DNA of 14,005 bases from CAIRTT01 sp046075665 (GTDB lineage: Bacteria; Armatimonadota; Armatimonadia; Armatimonadales; Armatimonadaceae): the NCBI GenBank assembly GCA_046075665.1, contig JBJTQN010000369.1, positions 1 to 14,005 of the forward strand. Direction: 5' to 3'. A model generated the notes under the pieces. That model was not told the DNA's origin and searched no databases. It was given only the letters and a program-made list of their open reading frames with translations. Shown here piece by piece: positions 7,471-14,005 of this stretch; the first letter of the stretch is position 1, and each line of letters opens with the position of its first letter. Both the position numbers and the translations under genes were made by a program.

Positions 7471-8346
7471 ATGCAACTTTATTTTCTCAAGGTCGGTGGT
7501 CAGCTGAACGGGCCATTTACGTTAGCACAGCTTCGTACGATGATAGCAAGCGGGGCTGTAACAAGGCAATCGATACTTGTGGATGAGTATACAAAGCGGG
7601 AAGTTGAAGCGGGCGATATTGTTGCATTGTTTGACGATGCCGTTGACGTTATGAAGCATGAAGCAGCTGTGGAAGATGCTGCTGCGGTGATGGCAACGCA
7701 AACTCCGTCCCACGATCAGGCCTACGAAGCACTGCGAAATGGCGACATGCATGCTTCCAGCATGGCCTATCCGTTGGCCATTAACTTCATGCTCTCATGG
7801 ACACAGGACATTCGGATGACAGATGTAACGGGCCGAAGTGTCGGATTTGTGCATCAAAAGGCATTGAAGCTTCGTGAACAGATTGAAGTCTTCTCTGATG
7901 AATCCCGTGGCCGCCTGATGTACACCATCCAAGCGGACAACATTCTTGACTTTTCTGGTCGCTATTGCTTTAGAGGGGCAATGGGAACAGATTTTGGCTG
8001 TGTGCGGCGACACGGTTTGATATCGATGTGGAAGGCACATTACACAATCGAGGACCCATCTGGCCGCGAACTATTCACGATTCGTGAATCCAACCCATGG
8101 ACCAAGGTATTTGACTCCTTGCTGTCTGAAGTGCCTTATTTAGGGATGTTTACCGGGTACCTTTTTCATCCGGCATATGACGTTACGGATGCTATGGGAA
8201 ACCATGTGATGCAGCTGGCAAAGCAGCCTAGCTTTTTCGAGCGGAGCTATTCAATCGCAAGCCTTGGTAGCGTTTCCCCGGAGGATGAAGTTCGCATTCT
8301 GCTTGGTTTGATGATGATGATTCTGCTTGAACGTAGTCGCGGCTAG
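7471..8346 (+). CDS. GYF_2 domain fused to a LURP-one/phospholipid-scramblase-like domain
   Basis: This 291-aa protein appears to have two modules. Residues about 3-57 (YFLKVGGQLNGPFTLAQLR, then a short loop and a DIVALF end) match the GYF_2/DUF4339 pattern 'G-x-x-x-GPxxxxqLr', a small domain often joined to membrane or binding modules. An alanine-rich linker follows. Residues about 100-287 look like the LURP-one-related/scramblase fold, a tubby-like beta barrel. They show alternating beta strands with D-x-x-G-R-x-x-G-x-V (residues 118-127), SRGRLMYTIQ (145-154) and DPSGRELFTI (195-204), and a hydrophobic C-terminal helix (about 272-286). In known relatives that helix is buried in the barrel. 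No signal peptide is seen. Function in bacteria is unclear; lipid binding or scrambling is only inferred from the fold. GGAGG at 7456-7460 is a good ribosome site. The stop overlaps that of the convergent PEP-CTERM gene. Confidence 0.72.
   Translation: MQLYFLKVGGQLNGPFTLAQLRTMIASGAVTRQSILVDEYTKREVEAGDIVALFDDAVDVMKHEAAVEDAAAVMATQTPSHDQAYEALRNGDMHASSMAYPLAINFMLSWTQDIRMTDVTGRSVGFVHQKALKLREQIEVFSDESRGRLMYTIQADNILDFSGRYCFRGAMGTDFGCVRRHGLISMWKAHYTIEDPSGRELFTIRESNPWTKVFDSLLSEVPYLGMFTGYLFHPAYDVTDAMGNHVMQLAKQPSFFERSYSIASLGSVSPEDEVRILLGLMMMILLERSRG
8343..8346. other. CTAG shared by two convergent stop codons
   Basis: The palindrome CTAG gives TAG on both strands, ending the + gene (7471-8346) and the - gene (8343-8855) with a 4-nt overlap. 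No terminator can fit between the two genes. Confidence 0.85.
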
Positions 8347-8855
8347 GCCCGGCGACGGCGAATCAACGTGTATCCCAGTGTGCCTAGTCCGAACAAGGTT
8401 AATGAAAGCGTTCCAGGCTCTGGTATCGATAAGGTACCCGGGCCTGTTGTGTACTTCAGGACCGCTGAGCCATCGAAGGCTGCTTTTGTGTCTGGATCCG
8501 GGACGTAGTTCTGATCGAGCTTGAACGAAAAGACTTTCGACTCATCTTTTTCGACTTTTCCATCAAACCGAATGCCGGCCAAAAGATTTTCGCCCGATTT
8601 ATCAACATACGAAAACTTAGATGCTCCGGTGAGCGAACCAGCAACAAGTGAATCGTATACTGGGCGGTCAACGCCCAAAATCCAAAATTTGAGGTCCTGA
8701 TACTCTCGGGCGTAAACTTTGTATACCCATAAGTAAGTACCATCGGTCTGTTGTTCACCAGCAGCAATATTCAGAACCGACTGTGCCATCGCTGGCGTAA
8801 TCGAGGCGGTCAATAGTGCGGTGCCGATGATTGCTGAGACAAATAGTTTCTTCAC
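8343..8855 (-). CDS. PEP-CTERM sorting domain protein
   Basis: This 170-aa exported protein has a Sec signal peptide (cleavage expected after AMA, residue 24). Its middle, about 115 residues, is probably beta-rich and unassigned, and it ends in a textbook PEP-CTERM anchor. The anchor has the PEP motif at 145-147, a hydrophobic helix (about 149-165) and RRRRA at the end. Such proteins are cut and anchored or released by an exosortase in bacteria with an outer membrane and usually exopolysaccharide. No exosortase gene is in this window. The middle shows no cysteine and no known domain. The start is GTG at 8855, supported by GGAG (8866-8869 on the + strand) at 10-nt spacing inside the end of the upstream aminotransferase gene. 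Only 2 nt separate the two genes, so they are probably coupled. A functional link between a putrescine-aminotransferase-like enzyme and a surface protein is not obvious. Confidence 0.9.
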   Translation of the reverse strand: MKKLFVSAIIGTALLTASITPAMAQSVLNIAAGEQQTDGTYLWVYKVYAREYQDLKFWILGVDRPVYDSLVAGSLTGASKFSYVDKSGENLLAGIRFDGKVEKDESKVFSFKLDQNYVPDPDTKAAFDGSAVLKYTTGPGTLSIPEPGTLSLTLFGLGTLGYTLIRRRRA

Positions 8856-8857
8856 TT

Positions 8858-10129
8858 CTATGCCACTCCAAATTCTTCAAGCATTTGTTGGACCTCCAGA
8901 ACTGCTTCCCGGAATACGGTCACAACCTGGTCAATTTGCTCATCTGTAATGATCAATGGCGGTTCAAAACGCATCACTTCTGGATTATTCAATGTATACG
9001 CGGCAACCACTCCGCCTTTAACCAAACTTCCGATGACCAGTTTTCCAACATCGGCATCTGCAAATTCCACGCCAATCATCAATCCGCGTCCACGCACATC
9101 CACCAGAATTGCAGGAAATTCAGATTTAACGGTGGAAAGCCCGGCAATTAATCGCTGTCCGGCAGTATCTGCCCGTGCAACCAAGCCATCTCGTTGAATG
9201 ATTTCCAGCGTCTTCAACGCTGCGGTGCAGGCTGCTTGGTTACCACCAAAGGTGCTGGTGTGTAAGTAGGGGTTCACCGTAAACACTTTGTCCCAGACCG
9301 CCTTTGTGCCGACGATGGCACCGATTGGCATCACGCCGCCGCCAAGCGCTTTCGCAAGCGTCAGAATGTCTGGAGTAACTCCGGAATGCTCACAAGCAAA
9401 GAGGCGCCCGGTACGACCAAGACCAGTCTGCACTTCATCAAGAATCAAGAGCGCACCATGCTGGTCACACAGCTTGCGGACGGCTTCAAGATAGCCATCC
9501 GGCGCAACAAAGATGCCATTTTCTCCCTGAATCGGTTCCAGAATTACTGCGGCGACTGAGTCATTTATCGTTGCTGCTAGCGCATCGATGTCACCGAACG
9601 GGACAAAGCTAAACGTTTCGAGAAGGGGGCGGAAGGGGTCTTTGTATTTGTCTCGCCCGGATGCGCTTAGCGCGCCAAGCGTCTTTCCGTGATAAGAGCC
9701 ATGCGTACTAATAAACGCAGGCCTCCCCGTAGCCATCCGTGCAAACTTCAAGGCACCTTCAACGGCTTCTGCTCCAGAGTTACAGAAAAACGAATATTGA
9801 AGGTCTCCCGGTGTCAGGTGCGCCAGTTGTTCTGCAAGATCTGCGAGAGGCTTGTTCAAAAACGTCTTGGATGACAGTGGAAGCTGTCGCAGCTGCGCAT
9901 AAACAGCCTCAACGACTTCTTCATTCGCATGTCCCAGCGAGAAGACTCCATAGCCACCCAGGCAGTCAATGTAGTCATTGCCATCGATGTCAGAAATGAT
10001 GGAGCCGCTGCCAGCATGTTCGACACGGTCGAAGCCGGCGAGGCGCAATAGGTTAAGTGCCGTCGGATTGACATAATCCTGATACTTCCGGGCAACATCG
10101 GCGGTGATGGCATCTGGTGTTGTATCCAT
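8858..10129 (-). CDS. Class III aminotransferase, putrescine aminotransferase-like
   Basis: This protein of about 423 aa closely follows the pattern of putrescine aminotransferase (PatA/YgjG), which moves the amino group of putrescine to 2-oxoglutarate. It has DCLGGYGVFSLGH near the N-terminus, then SFFCNSGAEAVEGALK and SYHGKTLGALSASGR. Next are AAVILEPIQGE, ILDEVQTGLGRTG with the PLP aspartate, LAKALGGGVMPIGA with the Schiff-base lysine, HTSTFGGN, and TLNNPEVMRFEPPL near the C-terminus. Acetylornithine/ornithine aminotransferase is the main alternative, but the CLGG, FCNSG and TLNNP motifs favour the putrescine branch. ATG at 10129 is chosen because upstream codons (ATG 10153, TTG 10189) would only add a non-conserved leader. 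The ATG has no Shine-Dalgarno site, but a TACACT box lies 6 nt before it, suggesting a leaderless start. The next gene, for the PEP-CTERM protein, begins 2 nt after its stop. The gene is divergent from rlmH across 50 nt. Confidence 0.78.
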   Translation of the reverse strand: MDTTPDAITADVARKYQDYVNPTALNLLRLAGFDRVEHAGSGSIISDIDGNDYIDCLGGYGVFSLGHANEEVVEAVYAQLRQLPLSSKTFLNKPLADLAEQLAHLTPGDLQYSFFCNSGAEAVEGALKFARMATGRPAFISTHGSYHGKTLGALSASGRDKYKDPFRPLLETFSFVPFGDIDALAATINDSVAAVILEPIQGENGIFVAPDGYLEAVRKLCDQHGALLILDEVQTGLGRTGRLFACEHSGVTPDILTLAKALGGGVMPIGAIVGTKAVWDKVFTVNPYLHTSTFGGNQAACTAALKTLEIIQRDGLVARADTAGQRLIAGLSTVKSEFPAILVDVRGRGLMIGVEFADADVGKLVIGSLVKGGVVAAYTLNNPEVMRFEPPLIITDEQIDQVVTVFREAVLEVQQMLEEFGVA

Positions 10130-10141
10130 GGAAAAAGTGTA
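10130..10141 (-). promoter_or_regulatory. Candidate -10 box for leaderless start of the aminotransferase gene
   Basis: On the minus strand, TACACT (10136-10141) is followed by 6 nt and then the ATG at 10129. This is the same spacing as at the tubulin-like gene. Four of six bases match the -10 consensus, and no -35 box is evident. Confidence 0.3.
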
Positions 10142-10170
10142 CCACCGGAGCATGGTCAGACTCTGTGGTA
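10140..10170. repeat. Short inverted repeat in the divergent spacer
   Basis: TACCAC (10140-10145) and GTGGTA (10165-10170) are exact inverted 6-bp arms with 19 nt between them. They sit between the divergent aminotransferase and rlmH starts. They could be an operator, but arms this short occur by chance. Confidence 0.25.
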
Positions 10171-10179
10171 GGTTGTTGT

Positions 10180-10671
10180 ATGCGACCAACGATTCGAGTC
10201 ATTGCAGTCGGCAAGTTGAAAGAAACTTTTTTCAAGGATGCCTGCTCCGATTACGCATCAAGACTATCGAACATGGTTTCTAAATTTGAGATGGTTGAAG
10301 TCGCGGATGAACCTACACCCGATGGGGCATCGCCGGCAGACGAGGCATCAATACGCCAACGAGAAGCAGCACGAATTTTGGCAAAAGTGGGCGATCGCGA
10401 CTACGTCATCACGTGTGATGTAGCTGGAAAGCAGCTCGATAGCCCAGCGTTTGCTCAACAACTCATGGATGCGGCTACATTTCACAGTGCGAGCACCTTC
10501 ACGATCATTATCGGGGGCTCGCTTGGTATTGATAGCTCGGTTATCGACCGAAGCAACTTTCGCTGGTGCTTTGGTAAGCTGACACTTCCTCACCAGCTAG
10601 CCAGAGTTATCGCACTGGAGCAGACCTATAGAGCGTTTAAGATTCTTCGCGGAGAGCCATACCATAAGTAG
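10180..10671 (+). CDS. rlmH: 23S rRNA (pseudouridine1915-N3)-methyltransferase
   Basis: RlmH methylates pseudouridine 1915 in helix 69 of 23S rRNA in the assembled ribosome, using S-adenosylmethionine. The 163-aa product is normal in length for this SPOUT enzyme. Visible signatures are the N-terminal strand IRVIAVGKLKE (5-15), YVITCDVAGKQLDS in the middle, and the SAM-binding knot loop IIIGGSLGID. The diagnostic C-terminus reads LEQTYRAFKI then RGEPYHK. ATG at 10180 is chosen over a TTG upstream (10117) because it matches the family's N-terminus and has GTAGG 7 nt before it. A TAGGTT box 5 nt before the ATG could also be read as a leaderless -10. The gene converges on the serine hydrolase with 3 nt between stop codons. 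Confidence 0.95.
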   Translation: MRPTIRVIAVGKLKETFFKDACSDYASRLSNMVSKFEMVEVADEPTPDGASPADEASIRQREAARILAKVGDRDYVITCDVAGKQLDSPAFAQQLMDAATFHSASTFTIIIGGSLGIDSSVIDRSNFRWCFGKLTLPHQLARVIALEQTYRAFKILRGEPYHK

Positions 10672-10674
10672 AAT

Positions 10675-11799
10675 CTAGTCATTACGGGCCCGGCTGACGG
10701 CTGCGTGGAGACGGCGCCGGACCGCGGTTACCTTCGCTGGAGGCTTGCCGTGTACCCCGTTGGTTAGGAGAACAACAAAGAGGTCATTCGCTGGATCCAG
10801 CCATATGCTGGTACCTGTAAATCCTGTATGACCGTAGCTGCCGACCGTAAGCTCACCTCGAACGTTGTAGTCGCTTGCGATATCGACACCAAACCCACGT
10901 TCTTCACCAACGAATGGACTCTGTGGTGATGTCATCCTGGCTACCGTTCCGCGGCGCATAATTCGGACGCCATCAACCATCCCAAATCCAAGCATCATGC
11001 GACACCACTTAATAACATCCCGAGCTGTGCTGAAGAGCCCTGCATGGCCCGCAACGCCACCCATAGCAAGCGCGGTTGGGTCATGTACGTATCCTTGATT
11101 TTCTGGCCGATTGTTCTCGGCAGCCGTGCTTGCACAGCGGCTGTGCTTGTCAGTTGGAAGATTAAAACCAGTGTCGGTCATCCCTAGTGGCATGAATATG
11201 TTTTCGGTGCAAAATCTGTCCAGTGTCTGTCCTGTGACCGCCGTCACGACTGCACCCAGCGTAATAAATGAAAAGTCGGAGTAGAGAAATCGGGTGCCAA
11301 GGGGATACATCACCTTTGAGCGTGCAATATCGGCTGTGATTTGGGAAATTGAAACCTTCTTGCCACGGTAATTTCCACCGGCGGGGAAGCCCGCGCAGTG
11401 AGTGAGTAAGTGTCTGACAGTGATTTTTCCGCGGTCTGCAAAGCCGGGAATCATTGCTTGCTGAGCAAAAACTGGCAGAACTGTTGCGATTGATGTCTCG
11501 GGGGTTAGTAAGCCGCGTTCGAATAGAATACTGACGGCTGTTGCCGTGGCGATTACCTTGGTAACCGATGCCATGTCGTAAATCGTGTTGACATCTGCGG
11601 CAATAGGGACTGGTCGTGCGACCTTGTACCCAAAGGCAAACTCCGCCGCACACGTGTCATGACGATAGACGGAAAGCACTGCGCCGGGTATTTCCCCAGT
11701 AGCGACAGGTTTACGAACCTGATCTACAGCTATATCCAGAAGGCGGGTGTCAAAGCCTAGTGACTTCTCAAGCGGCGAGCGTCTTTCCATGGGCAACAT
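10675..11799 (-). CDS. Serine hydrolase of the beta-lactamase / class C penicillin-binding fold
   Basis: This 374-aa protein has the three catalytic motifs of the beta-lactamase-like serine hydrolases. These are SVTK (Ser78 and Lys81, within MASVTK), the tyrosine motif YSD (Tyr173 to Asp175) and HTG (324-326) in GHTGFTGTSIWLDP. LLTHCAGFP, NIFMPLGM and GGVAGHAGLFSTA are typical of a subfamily of esterase/peptidase-like proteins near peptidoglycan enzymes. The second motif is YSD rather than the YxN of true AmpC beta-lactamases, so antibiotic hydrolysis is not implied. No signal peptide is visible, suggesting a cytoplasmic enzyme; the substrate is unknown. The proposed ATG at 11799 overlaps the histidine kinase gene by 32 nt. 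ATG at 11790 is an alternative. Neither has a clear Shine-Dalgarno site, which fits coupling to the upstream gene. Confidence 0.87.
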   Translation of the reverse strand: MLPMERRSPLEKSLGFDTRLLDIAVDQVRKPVATGEIPGAVLSVYRHDTCAAEFAFGYKVARPVPIAADVNTIYDMASVTKVIATATAVSILFERGLLTPETSIATVLPVFAQQAMIPGFADRGKITVRHLLTHCAGFPAGGNYRGKKVSISQITADIARSKVMYPLGTRFLYSDFSFITLGAVVTAVTGQTLDRFCTENIFMPLGMTDTGFNLPTDKHSRCASTAAENNRPENQGYVHDPTALAMGGVAGHAGLFSTARDVIKWCRMMLGFGMVDGVRIMRRGTVARMTSPQSPFVGEERGFGVDIASDYNVRGELTVGSYGHTGFTGTSIWLDPANDLFVVLLTNGVHGKPPAKVTAVRRRLHAAVSRARND

Positions 11800-13147
11800 T
11801 GTACGCCGGGAGCTGAATTGTGAAAACGGAGCCTCGGCCTAGCCGTGACTTTACGCATACATTCCCGTGATGTTCTCTGACGACACGACCCACGATGGAT
11901 GTACCGAGGCCGGTTCCACCATGTTTTGTTGATACGACTTCATCGGTGAACAGCTTTGTCCGTGTCTCCTCAGTCATTCCATGTCCGGTGTCCGTGATAC
12001 TGATTTCGACCACGGATAGATCGTGAACGCTGTTGTTTGCGGTGATTGAGACTGTGCCACCATCTGGAGTTGCTTGCAGCGCATTGTTCACGAGATTGTA
12101 GAGCGCATCATACATGTGGTCTTTATCGTGAAGAACGAGATGAGTTGCTGGATCGATATGGCAATAGAGGTCAATACCCCGGCCTTTAGCCGAGCGGCCA
12201 AGCGTCTTTTGTACATGTTGAATACATCCGACGATCGAGTCTGCTTCGAAGTTTGGCTCAGGTAGCCGCCCCTTGACCATACCGGCGATGTATTCCGTAC
12301 GGCGCCGCACACGTTCAGCACTACTAACAACATCATCGAGTATCCATCCCGCAGCGTCTTTTGCATTGCGGACTGCAGCATCGATCTGGTGACGGCACGG
12401 TTCATTATCGCTCTCAATAAGGGCATTCAAATCATGCATCAAACCCAATATCAGCGACTGGGCCGTTAGCGCTCCGCTTTCGATAGGTGTCATCAAATTC
12501 TTAATGTCATGTGCAATCTCGCCGACACGGTGACCAATCTGTGCATCACGTGATTGGGCTGCCAAGCGAATCCGCTCGATTCCCAGCGCAGCGTGCGTGC
12601 AGAGCACTTCGAGAACCGAAAGGTCACGCTGTGTAAAGGGATCTTGACCATTGAGGACTTGAAGAACGCCGACCGGGCGCCCACCCGGAGCGCAGAGTGG
12701 AATCGTAATGGTCGACCGCGTCTGAAAACCCGTACGGTTATCCGTGTCCGGGTCAAAATCACTGCGCATTCGAAGGTTGTCATCCAGAATAGGGAGGCCA
12801 GTCTGGAAAACATGTCCTGCGATGCCCCGGTCCTCGGGGATACCCGTGCCAGTCAATGGGCCGGATGCATCCCCGACGACGGCTGCGAATACAAGCTTTC
12901 GTGACGCGGAGTTGTGGATAAAGATGCTACCGGCATCGGCGTGGACAACACGCACTGCAATGTCCAACACCCGCTCAGTCAGTTCATCGACGGTTGAGGA
13001 TTGCATCGCGGCCAAGGATGTTCGGCGTAACGCATTGAACTGCCGGTCACGGACCTGACATTCATTCTGCAAACGCTGAAGCTCCTCGCGAAGCGATATG
13101 TTTTCATCACTCATCTGGTCACTCTTTTGAAATCCTGTCCACACCAT
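11768..13147 (-). CDS. Soluble GAF-domain sensor histidine kinase
   Basis: This 459-aa cytoplasmic kinase has an N-terminal coiled coil (about 17-45), a GAF sensor domain (about 52-195), a dimerisation helix and a HATPase_c domain (about 338-448). The H-box is IAHDIKNLMTPI with His213 as the phosphorylation site, similar to NtrY-type H-E-I-K-N boxes. The ATP-binding boxes are complete: N-box LVNNALQA (352-359), G1 DTGHGM (386-391), F-box TKLF and G2 GGTGLG (410-415). No transmembrane segment or signal peptide is present, so the signal is intracellular, but the GAF ligand is unknown. The C-terminus carries no receiver domain, and no response regulator is in this window. ATG at 13147 is chosen for AGGAG (13155-13159) at 7-nt spacing; ATG at 13114 is an alternative. 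It overlaps the serine hydrolase gene downstream and is divergent from pdxS. Confidence 0.92.
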   Translation of the reverse strand: MVWTGFQKSDQMSDENISLREELQRLQNECQVRDRQFNALRRTSLAAMQSSTVDELTERVLDIAVRVVHADAGSIFIHNSASRKLVFAAVVGDASGPLTGTGIPEDRGIAGHVFQTGLPILDDNLRMRSDFDPDTDNRTGFQTRSTITIPLCAPGGRPVGVLQVLNGQDPFTQRDLSVLEVLCTHAALGIERIRLAAQSRDAQIGHRVGEIAHDIKNLMTPIESGALTAQSLILGLMHDLNALIESDNEPCRHQIDAAVRNAKDAAGWILDDVVSSAERVRRRTEYIAGMVKGRLPEPNFEADSIVGCIQHVQKTLGRSAKGRGIDLYCHIDPATHLVLHDKDHMYDALYNLVNNALQATPDGGTVSITANNSVHDLSVVEISITDTGHGMTEETRTKLFTDEVVSTKHGGTGLGTSIVGRVVREHHGNVCVKSRLGRGSVFTIQLPAYNVAHGKTLAA

Positions 13148-13148
13148 C

Positions 13149-13179
13149 TTGAGACTCCTATGACATATGTCGGCATAAT
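13149..13179 (+). promoter_or_regulatory. Candidate pdxS promoter with a palindrome between the boxes
   Basis: TTGAGA (13149-13154, five of six matches to the -35 consensus) and CATAAT (13174-13179, five of six to the -10) are 19 nt apart, slightly wide. A perfect 10-bp palindrome, GACATATGTC (13162-13171), lies between them and could be an operator. The -35 box overlaps the ribosome-binding region of the divergent kinase gene. Transcription would start near 13186. Confidence 0.35.
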
Positions 13180-13204
13180 CTCAGTTCATCAACAGGAGTA
13201 TTGA

Positions 13205-13258
13205 ATGGGTGCTTGCAGACGGGTACACTTCCATAAAGCGCACTCAGCGCATCAATAA
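13205..13258 (+). CDS. Possible 17-codon leader ORF upstream of pdxS
   Basis: An ATG with AGGAG 6 nt upstream (13194-13198) opens a 17-aa ORF, MGACRRVHFHKAHSAHQ, ending at TAA (13256-13258), 20 nt before the pdxS ATG. It has four histidines and four basic Arg/Lys residues but matches no known leader peptide. Its ribosome site is better than that of pdxS. It may be a regulatory leader or a chance ORF. Confidence 0.3.
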   Translation: MGACRRVHFHKAHSAHQ

Positions 13259-13263
13259 TGGGA
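13229..13263 (+). other. Possible hairpin before pdxS
   Basis: TTCCAT (13229-13234) can pair with ATGGGA (13258-13263) with one wobble, enclosing GCGC (13238-13241) paired to GCGC (13247-13250) around a 5-nt loop. The structure spans the end of the leader ORF and reaches the purine-rich region before the pdxS start. It is modest in strength. Confidence 0.25.
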
Positions 13264-13278
13264 CGGAATAAGTAGGTT

Positions 13279-14005
13279 ATGTCGAACAGCTCAGCTATCG
13301 GAACGCAGGCAGAGAAGTCAACTTGGAGAAACAAAGTCGGACTTGCCGAAATGCTCAAAGGTGGTGTGATCATGGATGTCATCAATCCGGAGCAAGCGCG
13401 TATCGCTGAAGATGCTGGAGCGGTTGCGGTCATGGCCCTTGAACGTGTACCGGCAGACATCCGCAAGCACGGCGGCGTTGCCCGGATGTCCGATCCTGCC
13501 ATGATTCAGGAAATCATGGATACAGTTACCATCCCTGTGATGGCGAAGGCGCGCATCGGTCATATCATCGAAGCGCGGATTCTCGAAGCGATGGGCGTAG
13601 ACTTTATAGATGAGTCCGAGGTTCTTACCCCCGCGGATGAAGAATTCCACATCGACAAGAATATCTTTAAGGTCCCATTTGTGTGTGGTTGCCGCAACCT
13701 TGGCGAAGCACTTCGTCGTATCGGCGAGGGAGCCGCATTGATCCGTACAAAGGGCGAAGCAGGTACTGGAAATGTTGTCGAAGCCGTTCGCCACATGCGG
13801 ACCGTCCTTGGACATGTGCGCAAGCTACAAACAATGGACCGTGCAGAGCTGATGACCGAGGCCAAAAACCTTGGAGCCCCATACGACATCGTCATGCATA
13901 TCGCCGAGACGGGCAAGCTACCGGTTCCTAATTTCTCTGCCGGTGGAGTTGCAACCCCTGCAGATGCCGCCCTTATGATGCACCTTGGGGCGGAAACCGT
14001 GTTTG
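13279..14005 (+). CDS. pdxS: Pyridoxal 5'-phosphate synthase, synthase subunit (3' end outside the window)
   Basis: PdxS builds pyridoxal 5'-phosphate from ribose 5-phosphate, glyceraldehyde 3-phosphate and ammonia supplied by the glutaminase PdxT, in the DXP-independent route. The window holds about 242 of the usual 290-300 residues; the gene is open at the edge. Key residues are present: Asp33 in GGVIMDV, Lys90 in PVMAKARIGH and Lys158 in LIRTKGEAGTG. These correspond to the catalytic Asp24, Lys81 and Lys149 of well-studied homologues. The run from MDVINPEQARIAEDAGA onward follows the family almost without change. ATG at 13279 is forced because an in-frame TAG lies at 13273-13275. The ribosome site is poor: AGTAGG is only 2 nt before the ATG, and GGACGGA is 11 nt before it. 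pdxT would be expected just past the window. Confidence 0.97.
   Translation, partial: MSNSSAIGTQAEKSTWRNKVGLAEMLKGGVIMDVINPEQARIAEDAGAVAVMALERVPADIRKHGGVARMSDPAMIQEIMDTVTIPVMAKARIGHIIEARILEAMGVDFIDESEVLTPADEEFHIDKNIFKVPFVCGCRNLGEALRRIGEGAALIRTKGEAGTGNVVEAVRHMRTVLGHVRKLQTMDRAELMTEAKNLGAPYDIVMHIAETGKLPVPNFSAGGVATPADAALMMHLGAETVF

Noticed and set aside
10675..11799. Antibiotic-resistance beta-lactamase
   Set aside because: The YSD variant of the second motif, the absence of a signal peptide and the closer match to esterase-like relatives argue against it.

Overview
This window reads as ordinary chromosome of a free-living, double-membraned bacterium. It carries one exported PEP-CTERM protein, one exported glycine-rich LTxxQ protein and the DXP-independent vitamin B6 gene pdxS. 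Base composition looks moderate (roughly half G+C), and genes are packed tightly on both strands. Some genes have clear Shine-Dalgarno sites. At least two (516 + and 10129 -) have none, and instead carry a TANNNT box 6 nt before the ATG, as expected for leaderless transcripts. PEP-CTERM, LTxxQ, tubulin-like and PdxS proteins together would fit an Armatimonadota- or Planctomycetota-like lineage. That placement is an inference and is weak. No rRNA, tRNA, CRISPR array, insertion sequence or attachment site was seen.

Layout. (1) 74-478 (-) is a small single-pass membrane protein, divergent from 516-3809 (+), a 1097-aa tubulin/FtsZ-like protein with a C-terminal SHOCT-type module. (2) The tubulin-like gene is followed by a SUKH (SMI1/KNR4)-like gene (3809-4270) and by aroE (4267-5112). 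Each junction overlaps by a few bases, so the three are probably translationally coupled. A secreted LTxxQ-repeat protein (5186-6019) comes next and ends at a clear hairpin terminator (6041-6073). (3) After a gap of about 195 nt, a class V aminotransferase (6269-7465) and a GYF_2 plus LURP-one/scramblase-like fusion (7471-8346) form a second + operon. (4) Two minus-strand genes, a PEP-CTERM protein (8343-8855) and a putrescine-aminotransferase-like gene (8858-10129), converge on it with stop codons overlapping at one CTAG. (5) rlmH (10180-10671, +) diverges from the aminotransferase and converges on a minus operon of a soluble GAF histidine kinase (11768-13147) and a serine hydrolase (10675-11799). 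(6) pdxS (13279 onward, +) runs off the end. Its upstream region has a candidate promoter, a 10-bp palindrome and a 17-codon leader ORF with a good ribosome site.

How the genes work together. Most are housekeeping or metabolic: shikimate pathway, PLP synthesis, two PLP-dependent aminotransferases and rRNA methylation. The least explained unit is the divergent membrane protein / tubulin-like / SUKH group, which might be a cytoskeletal or membrane-associated system attached to an aroE operon. The sequence supports the gene families and coupling but does not establish a function for that group.
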